A stretch of DNA of 9,502 nucleotides from NCBI GenBank assembly GCA_002309375.1, contig DBXK01000038.1, positions 582-10,083 on the forward strand, written 5' to 3'. Under the pieces are notes generated by a model. It did no database searches. It worked only from the letters and a program-made list of their open reading frames with translations, and was not told the DNA's origin. Shown in pieces: positions 1 through 6,628 of this stretch (position 1 is its first letter; each line of letters starts with the position of its first letter). Origin of the DNA: Christensenella sp. UBA1214. Its GTDB lineage: Bacteria; Bacillota; Clostridia; Christensenellales; CAG-138. Made by a program: the position numbers and the translations under genes.

Positions 1-1
1 C

Positions 2-673
2 GCTGCCGCCGGCCTTATTATCGGCATATCAAGCTGCGTGAAGAGCAGAAAGGAAGCCGAGGAAAGGGAGCGGCTCGTGCGGGAATACATCGAAACAAAA
101 AAGGCGATCTACGCGGAAGAGAACGCCGCCGGCGGCGATTTCGAGATCATCTTCCTCGGCGACAGCCTCACGGATGGCTGCGACATCGGGAAATATTACG
201 GCGAATACCGCGCCTCCAATCGCGGCATCAGCGGTGACACCACATCCGGCCTGATCTCCAGGCTGCAAGTCTCGGCTTACGACGCGGATCCGCAGGTGAT
301 CGTGCTGCTGATCGGCGGAAACGATATCCTCGGCGGAAGGAGCCTTGAAAGCATATTTGAAAATTATGAAACGATCATAACGGGCATCAGGCAGCACCTG
401 CCCGATACCGAGATCGTTTGGTGCTCGCTCTCCCCTTTGGGAAACGATTGGGCAAAGCATAACGAAACGGTCATCCGCTGTAACGAAAGGATCCGGCAGC
501 TCGCGGAAAAATACGGCTGCGCTTTCGTCGATATTTTCTCTCCTCTTTGCAATGCGCAGACCGGCGAGATCTATGAGGAATACACGGTCGAGGGCGTGCA
601 TTTCACCGACGCGGGCTATCAGGTCGTTTCGGCCGCGGTCAGGGAGGCTCTGCGCGCTGTTTTGAAGCACTGA
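2..673 (+). CDS. SGNH/GDSL-family hydrolase, probable lipoprotein (5' partial)
   Basis: Likely an extracytoplasmic esterase or acyl/acetyl hydrolase of the SGNH superfamily; the substrate cannot be told. The frame is open to the left edge, and the GTG at 38 is unlikely to be the start. Codons before it read AAAGLIIGISSC, a hydrophobic stretch ending in a lipobox-like I-S-S-C (Cys codon 35-37), so the protein is probably lipid-anchored and begins outside the window. Counting residues from the GTG, block I is GDSLTDG at 41-47 (nucleophile Ser43), block II is RGISGD at 62-67 (Gly66), block III is GGND at 93-96 (Asn95), and the catalytic His is His188 in EGVHFTDAGY. The residue three before this His, usually Asp, is Glu185. 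The core length of about 200 residues is normal for the family. No terminator follows; the infC promoter begins 50 bases after the stop. The family call is firm, the lipoprotein call is inference. Confidence 0.88.
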   Translation, partial: AAAGLIIGISSCVKSRKEAEERERLVREYIETKKAIYAEENAAGGDFEIIFLGDSLTDGCDIGKYYGEYRASNRGISGDTTSGLISRLQVSAYDADPQVIVLLIGGNDILGGRSLESIFENYETIITGIRQHLPDTEIVWCSLSPLGNDWAKHNETVIRCNERIRQLAEKYGCAFVDIFSPLCNAQTGEIYEEYTVEGVHFTDAGYQVVSAAVREALRAVLKH

Positions 674-723
674 AAAGCGCAGCGATGCCGAAGCAAATAT
701 ATTGAGATTTTTCAAAAAAACTG

Positions 724-752
724 TTGACAAACCTCAAAAGGGTCATTATAAT
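724..752 (+). promoter_or_regulatory. Sigma-A promoter of the infC-rpmI-rplT operon
   Basis: A perfect -35 TTGACA (724-729) and a perfect -10 TATAAT (747-752) are separated by 17 bases. The predicted transcription start is near 759, giving a leader of about 155 nt before infC. This is one of the best consensus matches in the window, as expected for a ribosomal-protein operon. Confidence 0.9.
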
Positions 753-758
753 AGTCAT

Positions 759-898
759 GTTCAAGAAGAAGCCGCCCGCTTCTCACTCGCCGCAGGTATT
801 TATGCAGGCGCAGTCGATGGCAAAAAGTTCAGCTTTCAAGCTCTCTTTGTGTGCGGTGCGGAATGCAGCGCATTTTTCTTTTTGAATAAATAAACATC
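759..898 (+). promoter_or_regulatory. infC operon leader, probable L20-type attenuator
   Basis: The leader between the promoter and the infC ribosome-binding site holds an intrinsic-terminator-like hairpin (852-872). An upstream segment, GCAGGCGCA at 804-812, nearly copies the terminator's right arm GCAGCGCA at 865-872. The left arm TGCGGTGC (852-859) can therefore pair with either segment, giving seven pairs around a G/G mismatch in both cases. That is the expected layout of an antiterminator/terminator switch. In Firmicutes this operon is known to be controlled through its leader by ribosomal protein L20. I infer the same here from position and pairing and cannot confirm a match to the known L20 leader model. 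Confidence 0.6.
852..883 (+). terminator. Leader terminator (attenuator) upstream of infC
   Basis: Left arm 852-859 (TGCGGTGC) pairs with right arm 865-872 (GCAGCGCA) around a GGAAT loop, with one internal G/G mismatch. It is followed by TTTTTCTTTTT (873-883). It lies inside the leader of the operon driven from 724-752, so it should be conditional rather than a full stop. Confidence 0.65.
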
Positions 899-913
899 AA
901 GGTGGTGGAACCC

Positions 914-1438
914 ATAGCAGCCCAGGAATTGTTGATCAATGAGGAGATTCCGGATAAGGAAATCCGGCTCATTGGAAGCGACGGTGAACAGCTTGGCATT
1001 GTCAAGATCGATCACGCGCTTCGAATCGCAGAAGAACAGGATCTCGACCTCGTTAGGATCGCTCCGAACGCCAACCCGCCCGTATGCAAGATCATGGACT
1101 ACGGCAAGGCAAGGTTCGAGCAGCTCAAACGTGAAAAGGAACAGCGCAAGAATCAGGCAACGATCGAGGTCAAGGAGATCCGCCTTTCCTCTACGATCGA
1201 CACGCACGATATGGAAGTCAAAGCCAAGGCCTGCATCAAATTCCTTAAGGCCGGCAACAAGGTCAAAGCTTCCATCCGTTTCCGCGGCAGGCAGATCAGC
1301 CACGGCGACGTTGGCCTTGATGTTATGAACGCGTTCTACGAAATGGTGCAGGATTATGCGGTCAAGGAGCGCACTGCGAAGCAGGAAGGCCGCAACATGA
1401 CCATGGTCCTCGCACCGAAACCCGAAGCAAAGAAATAA
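914..1438 (+). CDS. infC: Translation initiation factor IF-3
   Basis: IF-3 binds the 30S subunit, keeps it apart from 50S, and checks the start codon and initiator tRNA. The protein shows the N-domain (INEEIPDKEIRLIGSDGEQLG onward), the conserved NPPVCKIMDYGKARFE segment leading into the basic, charged linker helix, and the C-domain with SIRFRGRQ and a Met-rich end (NMTMVLAPKPE). At about 174 residues the length is normal. I place the start at ATA (914-916). The in-frame GTG codons at 902 and 905 lie inside the ribosome-binding site AAGGTGGTG (899-907), which is 6 bases from the ATA. The encoded Ile also falls where IF-3 proteins usually begin. An AUA start would let IF-3 repress its own synthesis, as the AUU start of E. 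coli infC does. First gene of infC-rpmI-rplT. Confidence 0.95.
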   Translation: MAAQELLINEEIPDKEIRLIGSDGEQLGIVKIDHALRIAEEQDLDLVRIAPNANPPVCKIMDYGKARFEQLKREKEQRKNQATIEVKEIRLSSTIDTHDMEVKAKACIKFLKAGNKVKASIRFRGRQISHGDVGLDVMNAFYEMVQDYAVKERTAKQEGRNMTMVLAPKPEAKK

Positions 1439-1456
1439 TTAACAGGAGGAATTCCC

Positions 1457-1657
1457 ATGCCGAAACTTAAGACCCACAGGGGCGCCGCAAAGCGTTTCAG
1501 CTTCACCAAGAGCGGCAAGATCAAGAGGGGCAGGGCTTACAAGAGCCACATCCTTACCAAGAAGACCACCAAGCGTACCCGTAACCTTCGCAAGACGGCT
1601 TACATCGCTGAAGAAGAACAGTCCAAGATCAGCAAGCTGATCCCCTACAAGAGATAA
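1457..1657 (+). CDS. rpmI: 50S ribosomal protein L35
   Basis: A 66-residue, very basic protein beginning MPKLKTHRGAAKRFSFTKSG, the standard start of bacterial L35, which belongs to the 50S subunit. The length matches the family. The ATG is preceded by AGGAGG (1444-1449) with a 7-base gap. It lies 18 bases after infC and 15 before rplT, the conserved infC-rpmI-rplT order, so it is co-transcribed from the promoter at 724-752. Confidence 0.97.
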   Translation: MPKLKTHRGAAKRFSFTKSGKIKRGRAYKSHILTKKTTKRTRNLRKTAYIAEEEQSKISKLIPYKR

Positions 1658-1672
1658 GGAGGACGAAGAACA

Positions 1673-2029
1673 ATGGCAAGGATCAAGAGAGCAGTCAACG
1701 CAGTCAAGAAGCGTCGTAAAGTTTTCAAGCTCGCAAAGGGCTACTACGGAGCAAAGAGCAAGCTCTACCGTGCTGCAAGCCAGCAGGTCATGAAGTCCAT
1801 GGCCTATGCGTACGTCGGCCGCAAGCTCAAGAAGAGGGAATATCGCCGCCTTTGGATCGCCCGTATCAACGCGGGTGCAAGGATCTGCGGCACCAACTAT
1901 TCTAACCTCATCCACGGCCTGAAGCTCGCGGGCGTAGACGTCAACCGCAAGGTCCTCGCGGATCTCGCGATCACCGACATGAACGCTTTCAACGAGCTCG
2001 TGAAGGTTGCGAACAACGCGAACGCATAA
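1673..2029 (+). CDS. rplT: 50S ribosomal protein L20
   Basis: A 118-residue basic protein starting MARIKRAVNAVKKRRKVFKL, followed by AKGYYGAKSKLYRAA, YAYVGRKLKKREYRRLWIARINA and NYSNLIHGLKLAGV, all hallmarks of bacterial L20. L20 binds 23S rRNA early in 50S assembly and in Firmicutes also represses this operon through its leader. The ribosome-binding site AAGGAGG (1656-1662) overlaps the rpmI stop codon, so translation of the two genes may be coupled. The operon ends at the strong hairpin starting 7 bases after the stop. Confidence 0.97.
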   Translation: MARIKRAVNAVKKRRKVFKLAKGYYGAKSKLYRAASQQVMKSMAYAYVGRKLKKREYRRLWIARINAGARICGTNYSNLIHGLKLAGVDVNRKVLADLAITDMNAFNELVKVANNANA

Positions 2030-2035
2030 AATTCC

Positions 2036-2093
2036 ATAAAGCAAAAAGCTGCTGTGAGCAAATATAATTACTCACAGCAGCTTTTTGCTTTAT
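2036..2093 (+). terminator. Intrinsic terminator of the infC-rpmI-rplT operon
   Basis: A perfect 23-bp inverted repeat: 2036-2058 pairs with 2071-2093 around a 12-base AT-rich loop. The GC-rich core is GCTGCTGTGAG / CTCACAGCAGC, followed at once by TTTTTGCTTTAT. The upstream A-run pairs with the T-run, so the same element could also end transcripts coming from the right. Confidence 0.93.
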
Positions 2094-2109
2094 ATGCGCG
2101 GTCGAAAGC

Positions 2110-2115
2110 TATAAT
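2110..2115 (+). promoter_or_regulatory. Possible -10 element in the intergenic region
   Basis: A perfect TATAAT stands alone 17 bases after the rplT terminator. The only -35-like sequences at about the right distance (TTGCTT at 2085-2090, a 19-base gap) are poor and lie inside the terminator arm. If active, it would start a transcript near 2122, at the left edge of the folded candidate at 2116-2263. Confidence 0.3.
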
Positions 2116-2263
2116 ACGGGAACAACAGTACTCCGCATTGAGCTGCTGAGAAAGCAATAATGGAGATGTAGCATATTAGTTGGCACGAGTACTGGTCTCT
2201 TGTTATGTGTTTTGAGGCGCTTGTTATAGCCAAAACTCGCCTACAGCAGACTATCCCGTTCCC
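2116..2263 (+). ncRNA. Candidate structured non-coding RNA, class unknown
   Basis: This stretch has no credible reading frame but forms a nested set of helices. An outer stem pairs GGGAAC 2118-2123 with GTTCCC 2258-2263. A second stem pairs CTGCTG 2143-2148 with CAGCAG 2244-2249. Inside it, one long arm pairs 2151-2166 with 2196-2213 (16 pairs with single-base bulges at 2201 and 2207), and a short arm pairs AGGCG 2215-2219 with CGCCT 2238-2242. Three G-U pairs in the long arm fit a plus-strand RNA better than a minus-strand one. The layout (closing stem, large internal loop, branched inner part) matches no family I can name with confidence. A 6S-like RNA or a cis-acting leader are both possible. 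The folding was done by eye. Confidence 0.3.
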
Positions 2264-2311
2264 TTTGATACTTTTATAAAAGACTTAGCATTTATCCTTT
2301 AAAAAAAAGTG

Positions 2312-2340
2312 TTGACAAATTGGATTGCATATAGTATATA
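2312..2340 (+). promoter_or_regulatory. Sigma-A promoter of the dockerin protein gene
   Basis: TTGACA (2312-2317), a 17-base gap, then TATATA (2335-2340), preceded by an A-run (2301-2308) that could act as an UP-like element. The predicted start is near 2347, giving a short leader of about 40 nt. Confidence 0.75.
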
Positions 2341-2385
2341 AGAGAGATTACTAATCCTATGAAAAATCAAAGGGAGGTTTTATCA

Positions 2386-3366
2386 ATGAAAAGGAACCGT
2401 ATTAACAAATTGCTCTGCCTTGCGCTTTGCGCTGCGCTGGCGACCGCGCTATGCATACCTTGTGCACTCGCAGGAGCAGCGTCGATCGCAACCTGTGAGG
2501 GTGACCGCGAAAAGCTCTGCGCCTTCTGGCAGCAGGAGGCTTACAGTGGTCTTACCAACGGCGAAGCCGTCTACGACCATGATTGGCCGAACATCGAGGG
2601 CTTCGAGCCGCCCGCCTACGACGGGAGCTGGAACACGCTCCTCATCAACCAAAATATCGCCGACGGATACTGCTTCGATTTCCGCGCGGAATTCCCGATA
2701 AACGGTTACTATGACGGCGAATACTTCGAGATATTAGAGCAGCTGTACCCCGATCTTTACGGTGCGCTTGTGCTTACGGACAGCGCGGAGCTGATCGCGG
2801 TCGGTTCACAAGCGGCTCGGCCCGATCAGACCCATATCGAAAGCATAGACGTAAGCGGCGGCAGCCGCCTCGAGACCGTACAGTTCTGTGATCAGCCCCT
2901 CTGTACCTCGGTCCGTGCGCTCGAATGCCCGCTTCTCCGCTGTTTCGACGTTACAGGCTGCCCATGCAGCGAGCTTGCCTTCAGCCCGAAGAGCTTTGAG
3001 CAGCCCGTCAGCCTGCTTACCTTCGGCGGCGGCGCTGTCGGCGCAGTGTATACGGAGCAGAGCGGTACGGCTGTGATCTCCGCCTATCCGGAAAACGGAG
3101 AATTCATCGGCTGGTTTGGTGAAAACGGCCTCGTTTCTGCGGAAACGACGATGGAGCTTACCGAGGGCTGCAGTCTCCGCGCATGCTTCGGCGGCGATAT
3201 GGACGGCGACGGCGATATCACCGTTTCCGACGCTGTCGTCGCGCTGCGTGTCGCAATGGGCCTTGCGGAAGCTTCGAATGAGCCCATGGCGGACGTCAAC
3301 GGCAACGGCGGCACGGATATCGCGGACGCCGTGCTGATCCTGCGTTTTGCGATGCGGCTCATCTGA
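2386..3366 (+). CDS. Secreted dockerin-containing protein with LRR-like and InlB-type repeats
   Basis: A 326-residue exported protein, probably attached to a cohesin-bearing surface scaffold. I chose ATG 2386 because AGGGAGG (2371-2377) sits 8 bases upstream; the in-frame ATG at 2359 has no site and only adds residues before the signal. A basic start and a hydrophobic stretch ending near ALAGA (about residue 31) form a signal peptide. About 150-190 resembles an irregular leucine-rich repeat (IESIDVSGGSRLETVQF...). About 222-268 resembles the InlB/Listeria-Bacteroides repeat (GEFIGWF, LRACF). The C-terminus, 270-326, is a type I dockerin. Its first calcium loop has Asp271, 273, 275, 277 and 282; its second has Asp303, Asn305, Asn307, Asp311 and Asp314, 32 residues later. 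No catalytic domain is visible, so the role may be adhesion or scaffolding. It has its own promoter and terminator. Confidence 0.85.
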   Translation: MKRNRINKLLCLALCAALATALCIPCALAGAASIATCEGDREKLCAFWQQEAYSGLTNGEAVYDHDWPNIEGFEPPAYDGSWNTLLINQNIADGYCFDFRAEFPINGYYDGEYFEILEQLYPDLYGALVLTDSAELIAVGSQAARPDQTHIESIDVSGGSRLETVQFCDQPLCTSVRALECPLLRCFDVTGCPCSELAFSPKSFEQPVSLLTFGGGAVGAVYTEQSGTAVISAYPENGEFIGWFGENGLVSAETTMELTEGCSLRACFGGDMDGDGDITVSDAVVALRVAMGLAEASNEPMADVNGNGGTDIADAVLILRFAMRLI

Positions 3367-3489
3367 CGACCGCCGCAAGCCGGTTTTTCCAGCTGCCGTC
3401 CCGCTTCGGGAGGCCGCGATCGCTGCATCTCCTTGCCTGCGAGGCTTATAAATAAGCTTTTCAAGGGCAAATCGGTGACGTAAACAAAA

Positions 3490-3527
3490 AGGCTGCTGCC
3501 CGTCCGGGGTAACAGCCTCTTTTTTTT
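3490..3527 (+). terminator. Bidirectional terminator between convergent genes
   Basis: AGGCTG (3490-3495) pairs with CAGCCT (3513-3518), with further pairing of TGCCC to the GGGGTA side. On the plus strand it is followed by eight T (3520-3527), ending the dockerin transcript. On the minus strand the stem is followed by TTTTT (complement of 3486-3490), ending the ABC operon, whose last stop codon is at 3535-3533. Confidence 0.88.
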
Positions 3528-3532
3528 ATTCA

Positions 3533-4684
3533 TTATCGGGCTTTTTTCTTTTTCGGCGGCATAAGGCCCATGCGCATCATGCCGATCAGCAGCATGACCG
3601 CGCCGGCGATGACAAGGATCACCGTGCCGATGAAATTCCCGTTCACGGCGGAGAGGAAGAGCCCCTGCGGAGTGAAATACGAGACCTTTTTCAGTGCGCC
3701 GCCGAGCGCCTCCGGGTTGATAAAGCAGCCGCCCGCAAGGCTCGTTATCAGCGCGATGAAGGGCGAAGCGATCTCCGCCCGCTCGGAGCCCGCGAAGCTG
3801 CCGAGCAATATCGCGAGGGCCGCGGTGCAGAAGACGTATGCAAGGCCCGCAGCGGCTTCGGCCGGCTTCGGAGCGCCGCCGGCGATATAGGAGAAACCGA
3901 GCAGCACGACGCCGAAAATGCCGAGCGCACAGAGGTTCGCGCCGGTCTCCGGATAGACGTTCTTCCCGAGGGAAAGCATGCGCTGCGCGGAAGCGCGGGC
4001 GTCCGAAGAACCCGTGAACGCGCCGAGCATCAGCAGGCAGAGCATGATCAGGAAGGCCGTGAAGCCCGCAAAACGCGCATAGAACGCGCCGAAAACGGAG
4101 GAACCCGCGATCGCGCCCTTACCGACGGCGACGGCTTCAACGGCTTTGCCCTCCTTATTTATCGCTTTTTCTGAAAGCACGTCCAGCTCCGCAAGCTCCT
4201 CCTCCGTCAGCTCCCTGCCGAGGAGCTGCTCCGAATAGGTCCTTGCTCGGAGCCTGCTGCGAAGGCTGATCGCGTTGCCGATTATGATCTCCTCCGCCGC
4301 TTCTGCTGAGGACGAGCCCTGCGCGGGATAGAAAACGAGGCCGGTGCCGCCCTTTTCGAGCACTTCGGAAAAATCTTCTTCGATCAAAAGCACGCCTTCC
4401 GCGCCGCCGTCGCGCACGATCGCATTGGCCTTTTCAAGGCTTTCGGCGTCGACGAGCCGGATCGAAGCCGTTTCGTCTGCGAGCAGGATCTCTCTGAATT
4501 CCACCGAAAGCTCCGTCCCGTTCTCATCCGCAACGGCGATGACGAGCGAATCGGGGCCCTTGGCGTTCAGCGCGTATGCGGCGGTGAGGAGCATCAGCAG
4601 CGAAAGCGCGAAGGTTATCACGACGCCGGCTGCGCCGCCGGCCATCGCGCGGAGTTTGGTCACTGCAAGGGTCAGGAGCTTCAT
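3533..4684 (-). CDS. ABC-2 type exporter permease, second subunit
   Basis: A 383-residue membrane protein of the ABC-2 permease group, with one N-terminal helix (about 18-39), a large outside domain (about 40-200), then five helices (about 205-224, 249-268, 279-299, 304-324 and 352-371) and a basic cytoplasmic tail KKKKAR. This is the usual layout of drug, peptide or lipid exporters of this type. The start is set at 4684 (MKLLTLAVTK) because that ATG overlaps the preceding gene's TGA as ATGA and has AAAGGGGG upstream. The longer frame from 4726 would only add a non-conserved stretch. It is weakly similar in plan, not in sequence, to the upstream permease, so the pair likely forms a heterodimeric channel with the ATPase at 6581-5955. 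Substrate unknown. Confidence 0.85.
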   Translation of the reverse strand: MKLLTLAVTKLRAMAGGAAGVVITFALSLLMLLTAAYALNAKGPDSLVIAVADENGTELSVEFREILLADETASIRLVDAESLEKANAIVRDGGAEGVLLIEEDFSEVLEKGGTGLVFYPAQGSSSAEAAEEIIIGNAISLRSRLRARTYSEQLLGRELTEEELAELDVLSEKAINKEGKAVEAVAVGKGAIAGSSVFGAFYARFAGFTAFLIMLCLLMLGAFTGSSDARASAQRMLSLGKNVYPETGANLCALGIFGVVLLGFSYIAGGAPKPAEAAAGLAYVFCTAALAILLGSFAGSERAEIASPFIALITSLAGGCFINPEALGGALKKVSYFTPQGLFLSAVNGNFIGTVILVIAGAVMLLIGMMRMGLMPPKKKKAR

Positions 4685-5958
4685 TTGCCTTCGCCCCCTT
4701 TCAGCGCGTTCATGCGCCTTGACCACGCGGCTTCAACAAGCTGGGCGCCGATATACACTATAAACCCGATGAGCGCGATAATTATAAGCGGCAGTATGCT
4801 TTTTTTGAGCACGCTGCTTTCGGTGAAGCTGTTCAAAAGGTAACGCGGCGCGGTCAGCCCGCCGATCGCCCTTGCGAATTTCGGAAGGAGGGGCGAAGGA
4901 TAGATCGTCCCGCCGAAGAGCAGCGAAGCGACGGTGATCAGCCCGCCGAAGAGCATGTACTGCTCCGTGCTGCGCGTGAGGCGCGTCAGGGCGAGCATGA
5001 CGGCGAAGCTTGCGAAGAAGCAGCAGACGATCGCGGCATAGACGAGCGGCGAAGCATCGGGCCGCAGGATCAGCATCACCGGCACGACGCCGACGGCGCA
5101 GAACACGGCGGCGGCAAGCAGCTTCGAGAGGATCAGCGAGAACGGTCTCCCGCCGATCGAAACGAAGCGGTCCACAAGGCCGAGACGCCTTTCATCCGGA
5201 AGGGTCTTGAGAACGCCGGCGGAAACGAAGAGCATCAGCATCGAGCAGGCGCAGGTGAAGAAGGTGTTTTTCGTATTGCTCTTCATCTGCTCGGCCGTGC
5301 CGCGGTCATCGAGCACCGATTTGCGTCCGAGAGCGCTTGCAATGATGGAAACGGAGGAATCGGCGCAGAAAGCGTCGAAATCGGCGGGGTCGAACTCCCC
5401 TCCCGCCTTGAGCGAATACGCGGCGTACCAGGCAGCGCGCTCGCTCTTCAGAATGCCCATTACGGAGCCGACGATATTCTCCGTCAGCGCGCTTTCGAGG
5501 GGCATTTTGCCGTTCAGTATGATATGCACGGGGCCTTCATCCCCGGTATAAGCATCATAGAAGAAATCCCTTGGAACGGTGATCACCGCAGCGCAGTCCG
5601 CGAAAAGCTCATCCGAGAACATCCCGTCCGAGGGAACGAGCTTATCATCCGCGCCGAGGAGGACCTTCGTTTTGCCTCCGGCGTTCGCTTCGGCAAGCTC
5701 CGCGCGGTTATAAACGCGGACCTCGGAAAGCAGCTCGACCTCACGGAACTGGCTGATCAGCGTTTCGGACATCTCGGTTTCATCGAGATCCGCGAGCGCG
5801 ACGGCGAAGGGCTTGACGGTCATATCCGCCTTCGAAGAATCGCTGAGGCCGAAGAAAAACGCCCCCGCGGCGAGCGCAGGAAGCAGCAGGCTCAGCAGGC
5901 CCGAAACGGAGAGAAACAGGCAGATATCCTTATAAAGACTTGCAAAGAAGCTCTTCAT
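4681..5958 (-). CDS. ABC-2 type exporter permease, first subunit
   Basis: A 425-residue permease with the same plan as its neighbour: one N-terminal helix (about 13-37), an outside domain (about 38-230) opening with FAVALADLDETEMSETL, typical of ABC-2 permeases, and five C-terminal helices (about 232-250, 274-298, 304-324, 334-353 and 387-408). Its start ATG at 5958 overlaps the ATPase stop as ATGA and has no clear ribosome-binding site, so it probably depends on coupled translation. The DERRLGLVDRFVSIGGRP segment between helices 2 and 3 fits the cytoplasmic loop that contacts the ATPase in such exporters (inference). Substrate unknown. Confidence 0.86.
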   Translation of the reverse strand: MKSFFASLYKDICLFLSVSGLLSLLLPALAAGAFFFGLSDSSKADMTVKPFAVALADLDETEMSETLISQFREVELLSEVRVYNRAELAEANAGGKTKVLLGADDKLVPSDGMFSDELFADCAAVITVPRDFFYDAYTGDEGPVHIILNGKMPLESALTENIVGSVMGILKSERAAWYAAYSLKAGGEFDPADFDAFCADSSVSIIASALGRKSVLDDRGTAEQMKSNTKNTFFTCACSMLMLFVSAGVLKTLPDERRLGLVDRFVSIGGRPFSLILSKLLAAAVFCAVGVVPVMLILRPDASPLVYAAIVCCFFASFAVMLALTRLTRSTEQYMLFGGLITVASLLFGGTIYPSPLLPKFARAIGGLTAPRYLLNSFTESSVLKKSILPLIIIALIGFIVYIGAQLVEAAWSRRMNALKGGEGK

Positions 5959-6581
5959 TCGATCATTTTACCGGATTCGATACGGATCTTCCGGTCGCAG
6001 ACCGCGGCGATCTCGTCCATATGATGCGAAACGAGGATCACGGCGCAGTTTTTCTTTTTCAGCGCCTTCAGCGTTTCGAGGATCAGATCCGTCGAATGCG
6101 CATCCGCGCCGACAGTCGGCTCATCGAGCAGCAGCAGCCGGACATTCCCAACGAGGGCGCAGGCAAGGTTCAGCCTCCGCTTCATGCCGCCCGAATAGGA
6201 AGAAACGGATTTATCCGCCTTTTCGGTGAGGTTGACGCCGGCAAGCAGCTCCCGGCAGCGCTCCTTCTTCGCCCTGCCCCGAAGGCCGACCGCCGTCGCC
6301 CAATAATACATATTCTGCTTTCCGGTGAGCCCTGTATAGAGCGCGAGCTCCTGCGGAACATAGCCGATCTCGCCCGGCTTGAAGCCTTCGGCGATCCTCT
6401 CCCCCGCGTCCGGCGCCTCAACGCCGGCGATGATGCGCAGAAGCGTGCTCTTTCCGGCGCCGTTTTCGCCGACGACGCCGACGATCTCGCCCGGCGCGAC
6501 CGCAAAGCTCAGCGGCCCGAGCACGCGCGAGGAGGCATAGCTTTTTTCGATATTTTTAAGCTCGATCAATGAAGCTCCCAT
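5955..6581 (-). CDS. ABC transporter ATP-binding protein
   Basis: A 208-residue ATPase that should power the two permeases translated directly after it. Seen from Met1: Walker A GENGAGKST (38-46), Q-loop Gln77 (YVPQE), signature YSGGM (129-133; the first residues differ from the usual LSGGQ, a common variant in ABC-2 ATPases), Walker B LLLLDEP with Glu154, D-loop VGAD, and switch His186 (SHHMDE). The start at 6581 is chosen because GGAAGGA lies about 8 bases upstream and the domain begins at once with LIELKNIEKSY. The longer frame from 6680 adds 33 unlike residues and runs into the flavin-reductase gene. It is compact, lacking the C-terminal extension of many drug-export ATPases. Confidence 0.95.
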   Translation of the reverse strand: MGASLIELKNIEKSYASSRVLGPLSFAVAPGEIVGVVGENGAGKSTLLRIIAGVEAPDAGERIAEGFKPGEIGYVPQELALYTGLTGKQNMYYWATAVGLRGRAKKERCRELLAGVNLTEKADKSVSSYSGGMKRRLNLACALVGNVRLLLLDEPTVGADAHSTDLILETLKALKKKNCAVILVSHHMDEIAAVCDRKIRIESGKMIE

Positions 6582-6628
6582 TTCGTTTTCCTTCCGAATG
6601 ATTGATCTCCCGCGGAGCGGATGCGGCT

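Noticed and set aside
650..682. Hairpin at the end of the SGNH gene (CTGCGC with GCGCAG) as a terminator
   Set aside because: No T-run follows the stem, and the loop is long; it is probably chance.
757..885. A 42-codon reading frame across the infC leader, possibly a leader peptide
   Set aside because: It has no ribosome-binding site, and its ATG falls at the predicted transcription start. Its composition shows no regulatory codon run.
2041..2150. Repeat of AGCTGCTG at 2047-2054 and 2141-2148 as a direct repeat or insertion footprint
   Set aside because: Only eight bases are shared, with no matching flanks; each copy is explained by its own stem.
3444..3461. Small hairpin GCTTA/TAAGC followed by TTTT as an extra terminator of the dockerin gene
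   Set aside because: The stem is only 5 bp and AT-rich with four T. The far stronger hairpin at 3490-3527 explains termination.
5524..6572. Long plus-strand reading frames opposite the ABC genes
   Set aside because: They are opposite-strand shadows of conserved ABC genes, with no ribosome-binding sites and no recognisable domains.
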